A stretch of 64,000 nucleotides of DNA, taken from Leptodactylus fallax. Taxonomy: Eukaryota > Chordata > Amphibia > Anura > Leptodactylidae. The notes beneath the pieces were generated by a model. That model did no database searches. It was not told the DNA's origin and saw only the letters and a program-made list of their open reading frames with translations. Made by a program: the position numbers and the translations under genes. Shown here in pieces: positions 46,925 through 59,400 of the stretch; position 1 is the first letter of the stretch; every line of letters begins with the position of its first letter. The stretch covers positions 1,704,001-1,768,000 of the forward strand of contig CAMRHE010000352.1 of the NCBI GenBank assembly GCA_947044405.1, in the 5' to 3' direction.

Positions 46925-47427
46925 TATCCAATGCAGCAAGATGTACCATTTGGCTTAAGCCCTGGTCAGAGGAATCTAATTCAAAAAAGTAACCTGTGTG
47001 TAATTCTTTTCCAGCCTGATGGTCGCTTGTTTGGGGGAGAAGCTGGATCAGCTTCTAGAAGCTAACAGTAAAGGGAAGACACTTTTGTTTCTCCAAGTGA
47101 ATAAAAAGAACGGAATCAAGATTTTGTTTTCAGAGAAATTTTGACTATTTTTTTTTCAAAGGGAATTAAAAAAGAGAAATGACCGTACCAAAACCAACCA
47201 GCATTTTAGAGCCAGCTATGCCATAAAAGAAATACAGAATTCCAATGCCAGGCCTCCTTGGATGGGTGGTCGCTTAACAGATTTTTTTTTTTCCCCTCTT
47301 CCTCTTCCCTCAGGAAATACTTTAGACAAATGGGTTCTGCAAATTGTTTACTACGAATCTGTCTCAAGGCATGTGGTGAAACTCTATGGTGTAACAGGAA
47401 GATCTACAAGTCTTACAAGAAGGAACC
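46925..47427. other. unassigned
   Basis: Nothing recognised beyond A/T runs. Confidence 0.5.
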
Positions 47428-47789
47428 TTAGGGGTTGTTCACACGTAGGAATTTCACGTGGAATTTGCCTCAAATTCCCCCTCTGTTAGCTGAAAAAATA
47501 AGCATCCTGCTTGTTTTTCAGATGGATTCCGTCTGAGAACTCTCATTGAAATGAATTGGAGGCTGAAAATACACCTTTTCCTTTGCCTCGGACTTGGACA
47601 CAGAATTTGGAATTTGGCCCTGCACAATGAAGGCAAAATACAGTGGCACTCTTCTCCGAATTCAGCATCAAATTTCACATCAAAATCAGCTTCAAAATCT
47701 TCACGCAGAAAAAATCTGCTTTATATTCCTGAAGCAGAAATTTTCTGCTTGACAAATTCAGCAGATTCCTGTGTGTGAACACCCCCTTA
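47428..47789. mobile_element. MITE, TTA target
   Basis: The inverted ends GGGGTTGTTCACACGTAGG and GTGTGTGAACACCCCC are flanked by TTA (47428-47430 and 47787-47789). The interior has AATTTC/GAAATT-type self-complementary words. Non-coding. Confidence 0.82.
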
Positions 47790-47934
47790 GAGGCGGGTCC
47801 CAAAGCAAAAGGATGACTGGGGATATACTCAAGACTGTTTCCTGTCCCCAAGCCAGGAGGAAAATGGCAGTTTAAATTAGAATTGAGATTCCTAAGTTAA
47901 CACATTCAAAAGTTACATTTCAAGATGGACACCA

Positions 47935-48740
47935 TAAGAATGGTAACTTCAGTCCTGAATCAGGGTCAATTTCTGGCATCCTTGGATTTAAATTATGCTT
48001 ATTTACATATACCAATAAACATAGCATCAAGATGATTTCTCAGAGTTGCTGTACAACATCAAGGCATGATCAAGAACTTCAGTTCAAAGCTCTTCCATTT
48101 GGCCTCACCAAGTGTCTTCACGAAGGTAGCAGTAGTTACTGTTGCAAGCTTACCCAGTCTCTTCTGAACGCTCATCTTCAGACTGTAATATATCTCCCTC
48201 AAGACCTAGGATTTTTGATAAATTGGAAAAAGTCCCAGTTAACTCCTGCAACTTCAAGGAGGTTATTCATTATACCACTTCACAAAAATTGTTTTTCTCA
48301 CCAGAGTCCTGAAGACTCAACACGAGGTTTGAAGTGTAGACAGAAGTACCACAGTACATATCATGGTGCTACAACAAAGCATGTTGACGGCTTGGGAAAG
48401 AAGCCCAGAAAAGCTCTCAAGAGTCCCACACCAGGAAGGATCTTGATGGTTGAACAGAGCAAATCTTGTTAGTGGCGAGAGTACAGTTTCAGACTCCAGT
48501 TATGATTACCATGGATGCCTCTCTGCTGGTTGGGGAGCTAATCTTCAGGAACACTGGGTTGAAGGTGTCTGGAGTCTAGGGCTATATTGAAATTGCCAGG
48601 AGTTGAAGGTGATCAGATTATCCCTTCTACATTTCCAGCCAAATGCATTGGACAATTCAGTCTTTAATCTACACAGACAATCTGGCCTCTACTTACTACC
48701 AGATAAACAGGGAGACACCAAGAGTCTGATGCTGCTCAAC
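47935..48740 (+). pseudogene. DIRS-like reverse transcriptase fragment
   Basis: Readable in shifting frames: GQFLASLDLNYAYLHIPINI at 47965-48030, then FLRVAVQHQG, QFKALPFGLTKCLHEG at 48080, LGFLINWKKSQLTPATS near 48210, TMDASLLVGE (RNase H Asp region, about 48508) and TDNLASTYYQINRE near 48675. The order matches DIRS RT/RNase H. The catalytic YLDD box is not visible. No terminal repeats were found, so this is a fragment. Confidence 0.75.
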
Positions 48741-48833
48741 AAATTAAAAAAAGATCTCTCTTTATATATTTGCAAGCTTATAAATATAATATATATACGC
48801 AGCACAATATATATTTTATATATATATTGTGCT
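48741..48833. repeat. AT-rich hairpin
   Basis: CAGCACAATATATA ... TATATATTGTGCTG (48799-48834) can form a nearly perfect stem of about 14 bp. It sits at the junction between the DIRS fragment and the next LINE. Confidence 0.75.
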
Positions 48834-49019
48834 GGCAAGGGGAACTATTGTGTCTGCAGACCCTGCCTGTGGCCAGGGTTGTTTTGTCTACTCCAGGGAT
48901 GAACTGTTGCAGCTTAGAGACACAGCATGCACCAGTCATCCCGCAAGAACTTTGGAGAAGAAAAAGAAGGGGGTGTAGAGCTGGAGTCCTTCGGAGGATT
49001 AGGAGGAGACGTTTTAGAC

Positions 49020-49901
49020 CAGCTCTCCCCTCCATCATTATGGGGAATGTGAGATCTCTTGCAAACAAGATGGATGATGACAGCGCTCACCAGGCATCAT
49101 CAGGAGTTTCGGGAGTATAGCATGATGCTGCTTACAGGGACTTGGCTCACTGAAGTTACCCCGGACACTCTTGTCTCCCTGGATGGCTTTAAACTTCTTC
49201 GGGTGGACAGGACAAGAGACAGTGGTAAGAGGAAAGGAGGAGGGCTGGCGATATTTGTGAATGATAGATGGTGTAATCTTAGGGACATTGTGATTAAGGA
49301 GCAAACTTGCTGTAAGGGCATTGAACTATTAACTGTGAGCATGAGACCTTTCTATTTACCGAGGGAACTATCAGATGTCATCGTGATAGCTGCATATGTC
49401 CCCCCCTCTGTGAAAGCTGAGACTGCCTCTGAGGTCCTACAAGCCACCCCCCGGGCTCTCCTTCTTGTGTCTGGAGACTTCAACCATGTCTTTCCATCAT
49501 CCACACTGCCCAGTTTCACGCAGTATGTAACCTGCCACACAAGAGACAACAAAACATTAGACCTGTTCTTTGCCAATGTGAGGGAGGCATATAACTCATC
49601 AGCCCTACTGCCCCTGGGAAGATCGGATCACAACCTAGTACATCTCCGATCTGTATACAAGCCACTTGTATGTAGAGAACCAGCTGTCACCCACACAGTG
49701 AGGATATGGTCCGAGGAGAGTGATGAGGCTCTGAGGGACTGTTTTGACACAACCGCATGGGAAGTGCTGCAGGATTCTTATGGGGAAGATATAGAAGGAC
49801 TCACACACTGCATTACGGACTACATTAATTTGTGTGTGGACAACACAGTACCCACAAAAGTGGCTCGTCTAACAACAAACCATGGATTAATTCTGATATA
49901 A
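49020..49901 (+). pseudogene. LINE AP-endonuclease domain
   Basis: The open frame 49059-49901 includes LLTGTWLTEVTPDTLVSLDG (TETWL-type motif, Glu replaced by Gly), GGGLAIFVND, VIVIAAYVPPSVKAE, VSGDFNHVFPS, TLDLFFANV and LGRSDHNLVHL. These are the successive blocks of APE-type LINE endonucleases. The T-G-T-W-L change affects a metal-binding Glu position, so even this well-preserved domain may be inactive. The frame then shifts at about 49870. Confidence 0.85.
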
Positions 49902-51675
49902 AAGCATTACTTAAGGAGAAAAAGATGGGGCTGAGAGAGATACAGAATGAACGTAGGCATCAAATTAGGCAGGAAAAAGCCAATTATAAGAAAAATATGG
50001 AAAAGCAAATGGAAAGAAGAGACATAAGGGGAATTTGGGATGGGCTTAAGTCTATTTTGGGTCATAGACAGTCGGTCTCCAACATAGTGGCAGATGTTAA
50101 TTGGCTTAATGAATTAAATCTATTCAATAGATTTGACCATACACCAGCTCCTTCCACCCCCAGCATGTCCTTTTGTTCCCCTGACCAAAATGACCTCACT
50201 CCCATGGCTACTTCCCACCAGACATGTAAATCCAAAAGTCCGTCTTTATCTGATCACAGTCTGACCTTCACAAGTGCCCAGGTGAGAAAAGAGCTGAATA
50301 GTATCAAAGCAAGGAAAGCAGCAGGGCCGGATAACATCAGTGCAAGGCTAATTAAGGCTTGTGGAGATCAGCTGTGTAGTATACACATATTTGTTTAATA
50401 TGAGCCTGAAACTGGAAATAGTCCCTGAATTATGGAAATCTTCCTGTGTGGTACCGGTTTCAAAGAAACCTCACCCTATGGACCTCAACGACTACAGACC
50501 TGTAGCATTGACATCCCACTTGATGAAGATCTTAGAGAGATTGGTTCTAATAAATCTCCACCCTCTAGTGAGCCCCACTATGGACCCTCTCCAGTTTGCG
50601 TATCGGCCAGGCACAGGGGTGGATGATGCCATCATCCACCTTCTGCACAGGGCTCTTTCTCACCTGGAGAAACCAGGGAACATGGTGAGAATAATGTTCT
50701 TTGATTTCTCCAGTGCTTTTAAAACCATACAGCCGGGGCTACTGACAGACAAGTTGGGCCTTGCTGGAGTGGAGCACCACCTCTCCAACTGGATCTTAGA
50801 CTATCTCACAAACCGACCTCAGTATATGAGAGCCCGAGACTGTGTGTCAGGTACCGTGATCTGTAATACGGTGGCACCTCAGGGTACAGTTCTTGCCTCT
50901 TCACACTGTACACTGTAGATTTTAGGTGCAACTCATCTAACTGCTACCTACAGAAGTATTTTGATGACTCTGCAATAGTAGGCCTCATCACAGACGATGA
51001 TGACAGGGAGTACAGAGAACTGAAACGGAATTTTGTGGACTGGTGCCAGCAGAACCACTTGAGGATTAACGCTGGGAAGACCAAGGAGATGGTGGTGGAC
51101 TTACGAAAACGCGTATGCCCTCCTAAACCAGTGGACATCCAGGGGACAGGCATCGAGATTGTCAACACCTATAAGTACCTGGGTGTGCTCCTTAATGATA
51201 AGCTGGACTGGGCAGATAACATGGAGGTCCTGTACAGGAAAGGTCACAGCAAGCGCTACCTGCTTAGGAGGCTGAGAGCATTTGGAATCCAGGGGGCACT
51301 TCTTAGTACTTTTTTCAACTCGGTAGTGGCATCAACCATCTTCTTTGGAGTGGCCTGCTGGGGGAGCAGTATATCATCCAGGGATAGAAATAAACTTGAC
51401 AAGCTGATTAGGAGGGCCAGCTGTGTCCTGGGAGCCCACTGGATTCCGTGCAGGCAATGGGTGACAGAAGCATACTGTCCGTGGTGTGCTCCATGCAGGA
51501 GAATAAGTCCCATCCCATGCACGAGACCGTGATAGGGCTGGGCAGTACTGTTAGTGACCGACTACTTCATCCTAAGTGTGAGAAGGAGCGCTATCGGAAG
51601 TCTTTCTTCCCCACTGCGGTCAGGCTGTACAACCAACACCGACCTAAATGGAGATTAGTCCATACAAAGAACTGA
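49832..51675 (+). pseudogene. LINE reverse transcriptase, frameshifted
   Basis: Three main frames: 49832-50398 (SSNNKPWINSDIKALLKEKK, then KARKAAGPDNISARLIKAC), 50361-50918 (YRPVALTSHLMKILERLVL, DPLQFAYRPGTGVDDAI, FFDFSSAFKTIQPGLL) and 51035-51532 (INAGKTKEMVVDLRK, TYKYLGVLLNDKLDWADN). Around 50880-50975 the block between PQGTV and the catalytic box is damaged, but YFDDSAIVG survives (YxDD). The end shifts again to 51675 (LHPKCEKERYRKSFFPTAVR). Confidence 0.88.
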
Positions 51676-51885
51676 AATGTCTTTCTGTCTGGGTTATCCC
51701 CCCTCCCCCCCTACTTCTTATCTGTCTGTCTAACTATCAATGAAATGCCTCTTTCTTGGAACATTCTTGTATATGTTTTTATTTGTATTGTTTATCTTTG
51801 CTGCTGTAACACACTGAATTTCCCCGTGGTGGGACTATTAAAGGATGAGAATTATTATTATTATTATTATTATTACTATTATATA

Positions 51886-52935
51886 TAGTTGTGCTAAAAA
51901 GTTTACATACCCAGGCAGATTTTTAGTTTTTTTGGCCTTTTTTCAGAGAATATGAATGATAACACACAAACTTTTTCTCCACTCATGGTTAGTGGTTGGT
52001 TGAAGCCATTTATTGTCAAACTTCTGTGTTTTCTCTTTTTAAATCATAATGACAACCAAAAACATCAAAATGACCCTGTTCAAAAGTTCACATACCCCAG
52101 TTCTTAATACCGTGTATAGCCCCCTCTAACATCAATGACAGCTTGAAGTCTTTTGTGGTAGTTGTGGATGAGGCTCTTTATTTTCTCAGATGATAAAACT
52201 GCCCATTTTTCTTGGCAAAAAGTCTCCAGTTCCTGTAAATTCCTGGGCTGTCTTGCATGTACTGCGTGCTTGAGATCTCCCCAAAGTAGCTCAATGATAT
52301 TGAGGTCAGGAGACCGAAATGGCCGCTACAGAACCTTCACTTTCTTCTGCTGTAGCCAATGACAGGTCGACTTGGCCTTGTGTTTTGGATCGTTGTGATG
52401 TTGGAACGTCCAAGTATGTCCCATGCGCAGCTTCCTGACTGATGAGTGCAAATTTGCCTCCAGTATTTGCTGACAACGTGCTGCATTCACCCTTCCTTCA
52501 ACTTTGACCAAGTTTCCTGTGCCTTTGAAGCTCACACATCCCCACATCATTAGTGATCCACCTCTGTGCTTTACAGTAGGAATGGTGTTCTTTTCATCAT
52601 AGGCCTTGTTGACACCTCTCCAAATGTAACGTCTATAGTTGTGGCCAAAATGTTTGTGTTTTGTCTCATCACTCCAAACAGTTTGTCTCTGTGCTGTTTG
52701 GCGTGTTGAAGGCGAGATTCTTTGTGGCATTTGTGCAGTAATGGCTTTCTTCTGGCAACTCGACCATACAGCCCATTTTATTTTCTTCAAGTGTCTCCTT
52801 ATTATGCATCTTGAAACAGCCACACCAATAGTTTTCAGAGAGTCCTGTATTTCAGCTGATGTTATGTGTGGGTTTTTCTTTGCATCCCGAACTATTTTCC
52901 GGGCAGTTGTGGCCGAAATTTTGGTTGGTCTACCT
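51886..52935 (-). mobile_element. Tc1 element, truncated (same family as 20095-21801)
   Basis: The left end AGTTGTGCTAAAAAGTTTAC is preserved after TATA, with the first base changed. The inner repeat GTTCACATACCCCAG is at 52086. Homology ends near 52935, inside the transposase N-terminal region, so the right end is missing. Confidence 0.88.
52100..52935 (-). pseudogene. Tc1 transposase, truncated and mutated
   Basis: The frame 52326-52823 covers MAVSRCIIRRHLKK, TVWSDETKHKHFG (first Asp kept), HRGGSLMMWGC and FQHHNDPKH, where the sister copy has QHDNDPKH: the second catalytic Asp position has become His. It then breaks before the Glu block, which is visible near 52290 (CCTGACCTCAATATCATTGA in complement). 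A small deletion removes the QNFWNKVI region. Confidence 0.88.
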
Positions 52936-55640
52936 GTGTTTCTTCACTGCACCCTTGCTACAGTTTGACCTCTTAGTGAACTGTAGGCATCAAAGTAAGC
53001 CTAGCAACAGACACTCAGGAGGCAGGAGGTATCAGAAGCATACAATTGGGCAATGAAACAAACAATTCCGCCTTGCAACAGGGTCCACCAATCATAATTT
53101 GCCAAGTCGGTCATCCTAACTGACTGCAGTTTTCTTTAAACCTGTTATGAAACCAGGCCTCATCCTTCCACATCCTAAAAAACATTCCTGTTTTTTCATT
53201 TTCTTGAATACAATTGTATAACATAATGTGTTCTTTCTTTAAAAAATTGGTGTTTATTGAAAGAAGAATCACTTTTACTACACTTGTATCAAGGGTGTAG
53301 TGAAGAAATCACAGGCTAATGCCCGCAAACATTTGAGGGCATTTTTTCAATCCTTATATAAAGAGACTCCAAAATGAAAACAACATATTCTGATAGAAGG
53401 AAATCTGCTCTTTCTAATGGTGCTAAAAGAAAGAAGATTGAAGCTGTCCCACTGGAGATATAGGGCATCAAAGATCGCCAAAATTAGGCAAAAATGTTTT
53501 TTATACCAACTTTGAACGCTTATTTTTTTTTTTCAACCACTTGAAGGAAAATGCTGCAAATTGGAAGGCCTCATTACAGCCGTGTATTTAGTACACCTAC
53601 CAAAAATCAACCTGAAAGGCCAACTAGTTTTGACACTACAGCAGCCTCAACATCGCTGTAAATTCATTTTTGCAGTTTTTTGAGCCTAAACCATGCAAAA
53701 AGTAAGAGGACTAGGAACATGGAATTTTGCCAGTTCATTAAGCCCTAAAAGTTGTGCAGGTTCTCCAAATATCCCCCTTATACTACTAAAGCTTCCATGT
53801 TTTCAGCTTCTGGAAGTTGGCCCAAAATGTCATTTTTGCTGAGGTGCCGTTTTGCAACCCTTTACTTGAGGTCCCCTAGAACCTCCAATTTTTAGTCTTT
53901 TAAACTAAAATTTTGCACAGCTTAGTTTTTTATAATAGAGAAACTATGTCCCAAATTTCATCAAAATCTGAGATGCTGAGGTGGGTACCCCTGGTCCACT
54001 TGATATGGAATGACTCACTGGCGTACTTAGTTCTGTTGCAAGATAATTCCCCCCTTTTGTTTGCTATTTAAATCCCTTTGGTGCAGCCTGAGGATGATAA
54101 GAGAAAGGGAAAATTGGGTTTTACCTTGTATTTTGCTTTCTCTGAGTCCACAGGCAGAACAACTAACCTTCCCAATAAATTTACATTTTGCAACAATTCG
54201 TCTCTTCATTACTTGACTAGGGGTGGGGGGGGGGGGGCTGTTGTGAAAGGTATTTATAGTCATCTCATTAAGATATTAATTTGTTTTATTTGTATTAACC
54301 CAATTTTCACTATAGTACAGACAGAGGTGTAGTGTAGGGATTCACAAGCAAGAAACATATAAAAGGGCATCTAATGTATAGTGGATAAGAGATCTCAAAA
54401 TTGTGATGCTAAAAATGTTTTCTGTATAACATTTGTTAAATGCACTGGAGCTAGTTAAGCCTAAATAATCATAGATGCTCCTGTTTCAGGGCCAGTTACA
54501 CTACAGTGTATGTGATTTACCAGAACCAGTCATATAATGGCAAATATTAGTCACTGGTAAATACGAGAACAGGCAGTATGTTTATAAAAAACAACATATA
54601 GCTTCCTGACAACAAATTTCCCTGGGATTAGATCAGATTAACAAGAGTGATACTGATTTATTTATAGGAACATTTTCTTCCCCAGGTTCCGTAGAGGGTA
54701 CACTTTTTCACAAAATGTTTTGATCCTGTTACTTGTAACATAGACATATTTCCCAGTACCACTGGCAAATGTCTTTGGGATTAGGGAAAATTGCTGATTT
54801 AATACAAATAACTTGTTTAGAGCCTTTCTATTGCCAACTGTTTCCTATTAGGTTATGAAATTAACTATTTATTTTGCCATACATTTCCTTATGGACGTTC
54901 TAGTAGTGATCCTTAGAAAATATCCTCATGTGGGTAAAGACACTGACATCCTATTAAACATCACGAGTCCCTGATTAAAGAGGGACATGTAAAAAACTCA
55001 ATTGTTTCCCATTTAGCCATTGGCTATAAAGTTAATATAAGGTGTATCTTGCATTAAAGAGGAATAGGTGTCCTCTCTGATCCAAGGCACCTATAGAAAT
55101 TTCTGTTAGGTCAATAAGGCTTTGAATTGTTTCATAAGTATTAACTGCAATAGGGGATCACCAGTCCTACTCATAAAGTAAGATGACAGCCACAATATCA
55201 TTTCTTCAGTGCTTGACAACATTGAGAAAGTAAATGGAAGCGACAAGCAATGAAGAAATGTTAAATGCTGAGTTCATCCGTGAGGAAGTATTTTACTATA
55301 AATATAGTGCCATATCAATAGCCAAATTTTTTTCTGCCAGAACTGTGTAGGATCTCCCTTAATACCTCTGCTTATTAGTGGCAATTTAACTATGGTGTCC
55401 ATCATGAATGTTGCATATTTTCACAAATTACTATACCTCTGCAGATGGGTATCTGTTGTTGCATGTTTCTTCAGAGCCACCTCATACAGAAAAGGCATAC
55501 TAATAATCTGCAGCAATTATGTACATAATAGGGCCCTTATAATATTCCTCTTTGCTGAGTATCTTTGAGACTTTCAAAACTGCCAAATTTGGTGACACAC
55601 ACCATGTACTATAGTTTTTGACTCTACTTGTGAGGTAACT
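52936..55640. other. 2.7 kb with no recognised gene or element
   Basis: The reading is AT-rich. At 54064-54170 a segment around CTGAGGATGATAAGAGAAAG, GGGTTTTACCTTGTATTTTG and TCTGAGTCCACAGGCAG resembles DIRS terminal DNA, but without a partner. A G run lies at 54224-54237. 53001-53012 has CCTAGCAACAG, a word shared with the arms of the inverted duplication. I see nothing firm. Confidence 0.45.
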
Positions 55641-55659
55641 GGTACATTTTGCTTAGTGA

Positions 55660-55915
55660 ATTTCATACAAGATGGAGCAGAACAGTGCTGGAATGCTGGG
55701 TTTGAATCCAACCAAGGACGACATCTGCAAGTGTTAGTATGTCCTCCCCGTGTTTGTGTCTGTTTCCGGGTATTCAGGTTTCCTCCCACACTCCAAAGAC
55801 ATACTGATGTGGAATTTAGATTGTGAGCCCTACTTGGCACAGGTTTGACAATATCTCAGTAAAGCGTTGTGGAATATGATGGCGCTATATAAGTAAGTAA
55901 AATAAAACAATAAAA
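55660..55915 (+). mobile_element. tRNA-derived SINE with L2-type tail
   Basis: A polymerase III B-box-like GGGTTTGAATCC (55698) sits in the tRNA-related head. The body follows: CAACCAAGGACGACATCTGC, TATGTCCTCCCCGTGTTTG, TTTCCTCCCACACTCCAAAG and TTTAGATTGTGAGCCC. The tail is AAAGCGTTGTGGAATATGAT followed by GGCGCTATATAAGTAAG. The tail is nearly the L2 3' end seen at 27590 and 56385, so L2 machinery probably mobilised it. The A box is degraded. Confidence 0.85.
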
Positions 55916-55962
55916 CTAACAATTTTAGTATTTGAGAGATTATGAGAGCCATGAGTCGGCTA
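55830..55962 (+). repeat. direct repeat, copy 1 (SINE tail plus flank)
   Basis: It matches 59838-59960 across CTACTTGGCACAG, TTGACAATATCTCAGTAAAG and then non-SINE flank TTAGTATTTGAGAGATTATG and AGAGCCATGAG. The shared flank shows a segmental duplication and not two SINE insertions. Confidence 0.85.
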
Positions 55963-56355
55963 CTCTATGTACTGGAGCACACCATCAGTGCTCCAGGGAC
56001 TGCAGTTGTAACTGCATTTTTGAAATTTATAGCAGCTTAGACCAATCTATAAGTTTATTAGTATTAGCTCCTGATGAACCTGATACAGATAACAAAGGGG
56101 AAATGCATAGAGCAAGTTTATTTTCTATTTTTGAGTTAGTTGACCACGAGCCATACTACTTGGGGGCATGAAGGACTGACAGGAGACTGGGGCAGTCTGA
56201 GTAGCCTGGAGATTAGTTGGTGGAATTTGAGTCACTAATGGAAATGGTAGCTGTATATCCCTGGAGTCAACATAGGGGATATCAGTAATGGCTGCAATAT
56301 AGGTGTTTATTGAGCATAAGGGTCAGAATATCGTGGTTTCCCTTATGGTTATAAC
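55963..56355. other. unassigned spacer
   Basis: No recognised feature; a 79-codon frame at 55932-56171 lacks any domain. Confidence 0.45.
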
Positions 56356-56773
56356 ATTTTAATAATAATAATACATTTTATTTATATAGCGCCAACATAT
56401 TCCGCAGCACTGTACAACTTTTAGGGTTCAAGTACTGACAAAAAAAGATACATTACAAAGAAATAGTCAATTCACACACTAGGACTGAGGGCCCTGCTTG
56501 CAAGAGCTTACAATCTATGAGGTAGAGGGGGTGACACAAGAGGTAGCAGGGGCGGCAACAGACGTAGCATTGCTTATACAATGGTCAGACAATTTTGTAA
56601 TAGAGGTTACTGTCATTACACATATATAAAGCTGTATGAGCCGTCACCAGTCGTGTCCTTTAACATGCAGATGGTGCCTGGACATATAAAGCTAGTCTGA
56701 TACGGCATTATATCCTGTGAGGTAATGTTGAAGCATAAACAGAGGAGGGTACGTTTTAGGGATTTTAACTACA

Positions 56774-58473
56774 TTAGGAGTTGTGATAGGCCTGTCTGAA
56801 AAGATATGTCTTTAGCTTACACTTGAAGCTGTGGAAATTGGGGGTTAATCTGATAGTCTGGGATAGAGCATTCCAGAGAAGTGGTGCAACTCGGGAGAAG
56901 TCTTGTATACGAGCGTGGGAAGTTCTGATAATAGAGGATGCTAGTCTTAGGTCATTGAGTGAACGGAGAGTATGGGTTGGGCGATAGACAGAGATGAGGG
57001 AGGAAATGTAGGGAGGTGCAGCATTATGGAGAGCCTTGTGAATGAGGGTGATAAGTTTATATTGTATTCTGTATTGAATAGGCAGCCAATGTAGTGATCG
57101 GCACAGACCGAAGGCATCGCTGTAGCGTCTAGACTGATAGATGAACCTGGCCGCCGCATTCAGAATAGATTGTAGAGGGGAGAGTTTAGTAAGGGGAAGA
57201 CCAATTAGTAAGGAGTTACAGTAGTCAAGGCGAGAGTGAATCAGGGCAACAATAAGTGTCTTTAGTGTATCTGTGGTAAGGAAAGGGGGTATTCTGGAGA
57301 TGTTTTTGAGGTGGAGATGACAAGAGCGTGCGAGTGATTGGATATGGGGGGTGAAGGAAAGGTCTGAGTCAAACAAAACCCCGAGGCAGCGGGCATACTG
57401 CCTAGGAGTTATGGTAAGGCCGGAGACTGCAATGGAGATATCAGGGACAGATCTATTAGATGGTGGAAACAACAGTAATTCAGTCTTTGAGAGATTCAGT
57501 TTCAGATAGAGTGAAGACATGATATTAGAGACGGCAGAGAGACAGTCACTGGTGTTCTGTATTAGTGCAGGGGTGATGTCACGGGATGACGTGTATAATT
57601 GGGTGTCATTAGCATAAAGATGGTACCGGAAGCCAAATCTAGTGATGGTTTGTCCAATGGGTGCTGTGTAGAGGGAGAAGAGCAGGGGACCTAGGACCAA
57701 GCCCTGAGGAACCCCAACGGCAAGGGTAAGAGGGGAAGAAACAGAGCCCGCAAATGATACACAGAAAGTGCGGTCAGAGAGATAAGAGGAGAACCAGGAG
57801 AGAGCGGTATCTGTGATGCCGACAGAGCGGAGCATAGTGAGAAGGAGTTGATGGTCAACAGTGTCAAATGCTGCTGAGAGATCTAGAAGAATAAGAAGAG
57901 AGAAGTCACCTTTGGATTTAGCCGTCAGGAGATCATTGTAGACTTTTGTGAGGGCCGTTTCAGTAGAGTGCAGAGTGCGGAAGCCAGATTGTAAGGGGTC
58001 AAGAAGAGAGTTAGCAGAAAGATAGCGGATTAAACAAGAATAGACCAAGCATTCCAAGATCTTGGAGATAAAAGGAAGGTTAGAGACAGGTCGATAGTTA
58101 GTAGCACAGGACGGGTCAAGGGAGAATTTCTTCAGTAGTGGGGTTATGACAGCATGTTTGAAAGAGAATGGGAAAATTCCAGAAGAGAGAGAGAGGTTAA
58201 ATATTTTGGTAAAGTAAGTTGTGACGGCAGGCGACAGAGACTGGAGAAAGGGTCACTACTGCAGGTCGTAGGGCGAGAAGAGGAAAGTAGCCGAGATACT
58301 TCCTCCTCTGTAACAGGTTCAAAAGATGAGAATGAACAGTCTGAAGTGCGGCTGGTGAGGGGGTCAATGCCACCTGGGGATTGGGCAGTTATTTCCTGAT
58401 GGATCTTATCAAATTTATCATGGAAATAAGAGGCCAGGTCATCTGCGCTAAGGTCTGTGAATGGCATGTGCAC
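56774..58473 (-). pseudogene. L2 reverse transcriptase (427-codon open frame plus upstream part)
   Basis: A frame from 58057 to 56774 is fully open. It contains [36 protein letters not shown] (Asp of motif A), [17 protein letters not shown] (usual Ser replaced by Leu) and [11 protein letters not shown], where L2 normally has YADD. It ends [20 protein letters not shown]. The part before (58144-58473) covers the linker, and [16 protein letters not shown] near 58085 lies in a shifted frame. The Asp-to-Asn change in the catalytic box should abolish polymerisation. This is not a host gene despite its length. Confidence 0.92.
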
Positions 58474-58565
58474 CTTAGGGGTGAGTAAGGAATGAAAAGT
58501 TTCAAATAGCCTTTTAGGGTTACAGGAGAGAGAAGAGATGAGAGTGGTGAAATAGGCTTATTTGG

Positions 58566-59400
58566 CTAGGTGAAGGGCAGAATTATAGGTTTTAAGCATA
58601 AATTTAAAGTGGAGGACGTCTGCAGGTGTACGTGATTTTCTGAACAGACGTTCAGCACACCTAGAGCACCGCTGAAGAAAACGTGTCTGTGGCGTGTGCC
58701 AGGGTTGCTGCCTCCTGCGTCTAACCTTTCGAGTGGAGGGGGGAGCCGCCTCATCCAATGCACTCTTAAGGCTTTCATTATAGTGACTGGTGGCCAGATT
58801 GGGACAGGAGAGTGAAGAGATGGGGGACAGAGAGGACTGTAGAGTATCTGAGAGGTGCTGGTGTTAATAGCACATAAATTCCTATATGTATGATGAGTAG
58901 GTGTGTCCTGTGAAGGAGAGAAAGCACTGATGGTGAGAGACAGAAGGTTATGGTCAGAGAGTGGCAGAGAAGAGTTAGTAAATTTAGAAAGTGTGAGGAG
59001 TCGATGGAAGACAAGATCAATGGTGTTGCCATCTACATGTGTGGCGGAAGAGGAAAGTTGTGAAAGACCAAAAGACGTGGTTATTGAGAGAAACTGTGAG
59101 GCAGCTGGGGAGACAGGGGTGTCAGTGGGGATGTTAAAGTCACCCATGATGAGGGTAGGAATTTCACTGGATAAAAAGAGGGGAAGCCAAGAAGCAAAGT
59201 GATCCAGAAATTGGTAGGGTGAACCCAGTGGACGGTAGATCACAGCTACACGTAAGTGGGCGGAAAAGTCTGATAGCATGTACTTCAAATGAGGGGAATG
59301 TGAGTGAGGGTACCTGTGGGATGGCCTGAAAAGTGCACTGCGGTGACAGAAGTAACCCAACCCCTCCACCTTTCCTGTTGTCAGGCCTAGAGGTGTGTGA
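58566..59400 (-). pseudogene. L2 AP-endonuclease domain, 5'-truncated
   Basis: The open frame 58566-59369 begins within the domain (GYFCHRSALFRP) and shows VAVIYRPLGSPYQFLDHF, TLIMGDFNIPTD, THVDGNTIDLVFHR and PLSDHNLLSLT, the ordered APE motifs. The N-terminal Asn and Glu motifs are lost by 5' truncation. Downstream the MRRLPPPLERLDAGG stretch marks the linker to RT, with a frameshift near 58740. Confidence 0.88.

Larger units (their letters stand above)
48834..51880 (+). mobile_element. Rex1/CR1-like LINE, nearly full length but frameshifted
   Basis: An arginine-rich leader (LWRRKRRGCRAGVLRR) and the start PSIIMGNVRSLANKMDD (49029) lead into an APE endonuclease, then RT. The 3' end is CCCGTGGTGGGACTATTAAA followed by GGATGAGAATT and an (ATT)n run to about 51880. 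This ending is shared by fish and frog LINEs of the CR1/L2/Rex1 group; I cannot place the family more exactly. Confidence 0.85.

Noticed and set aside
55690..55720. A tRNA gene
   Set aside because: A B-box-like sequence is present but no cloverleaf; the sequence continues into a SINE body with an L2 tail.
56774..58057. A 427-codon frame as a host gene
   Set aside because: It has L2 RT motifs and an L2 3' end and lies beside the L2 endonuclease; the catalytic box is mutated.
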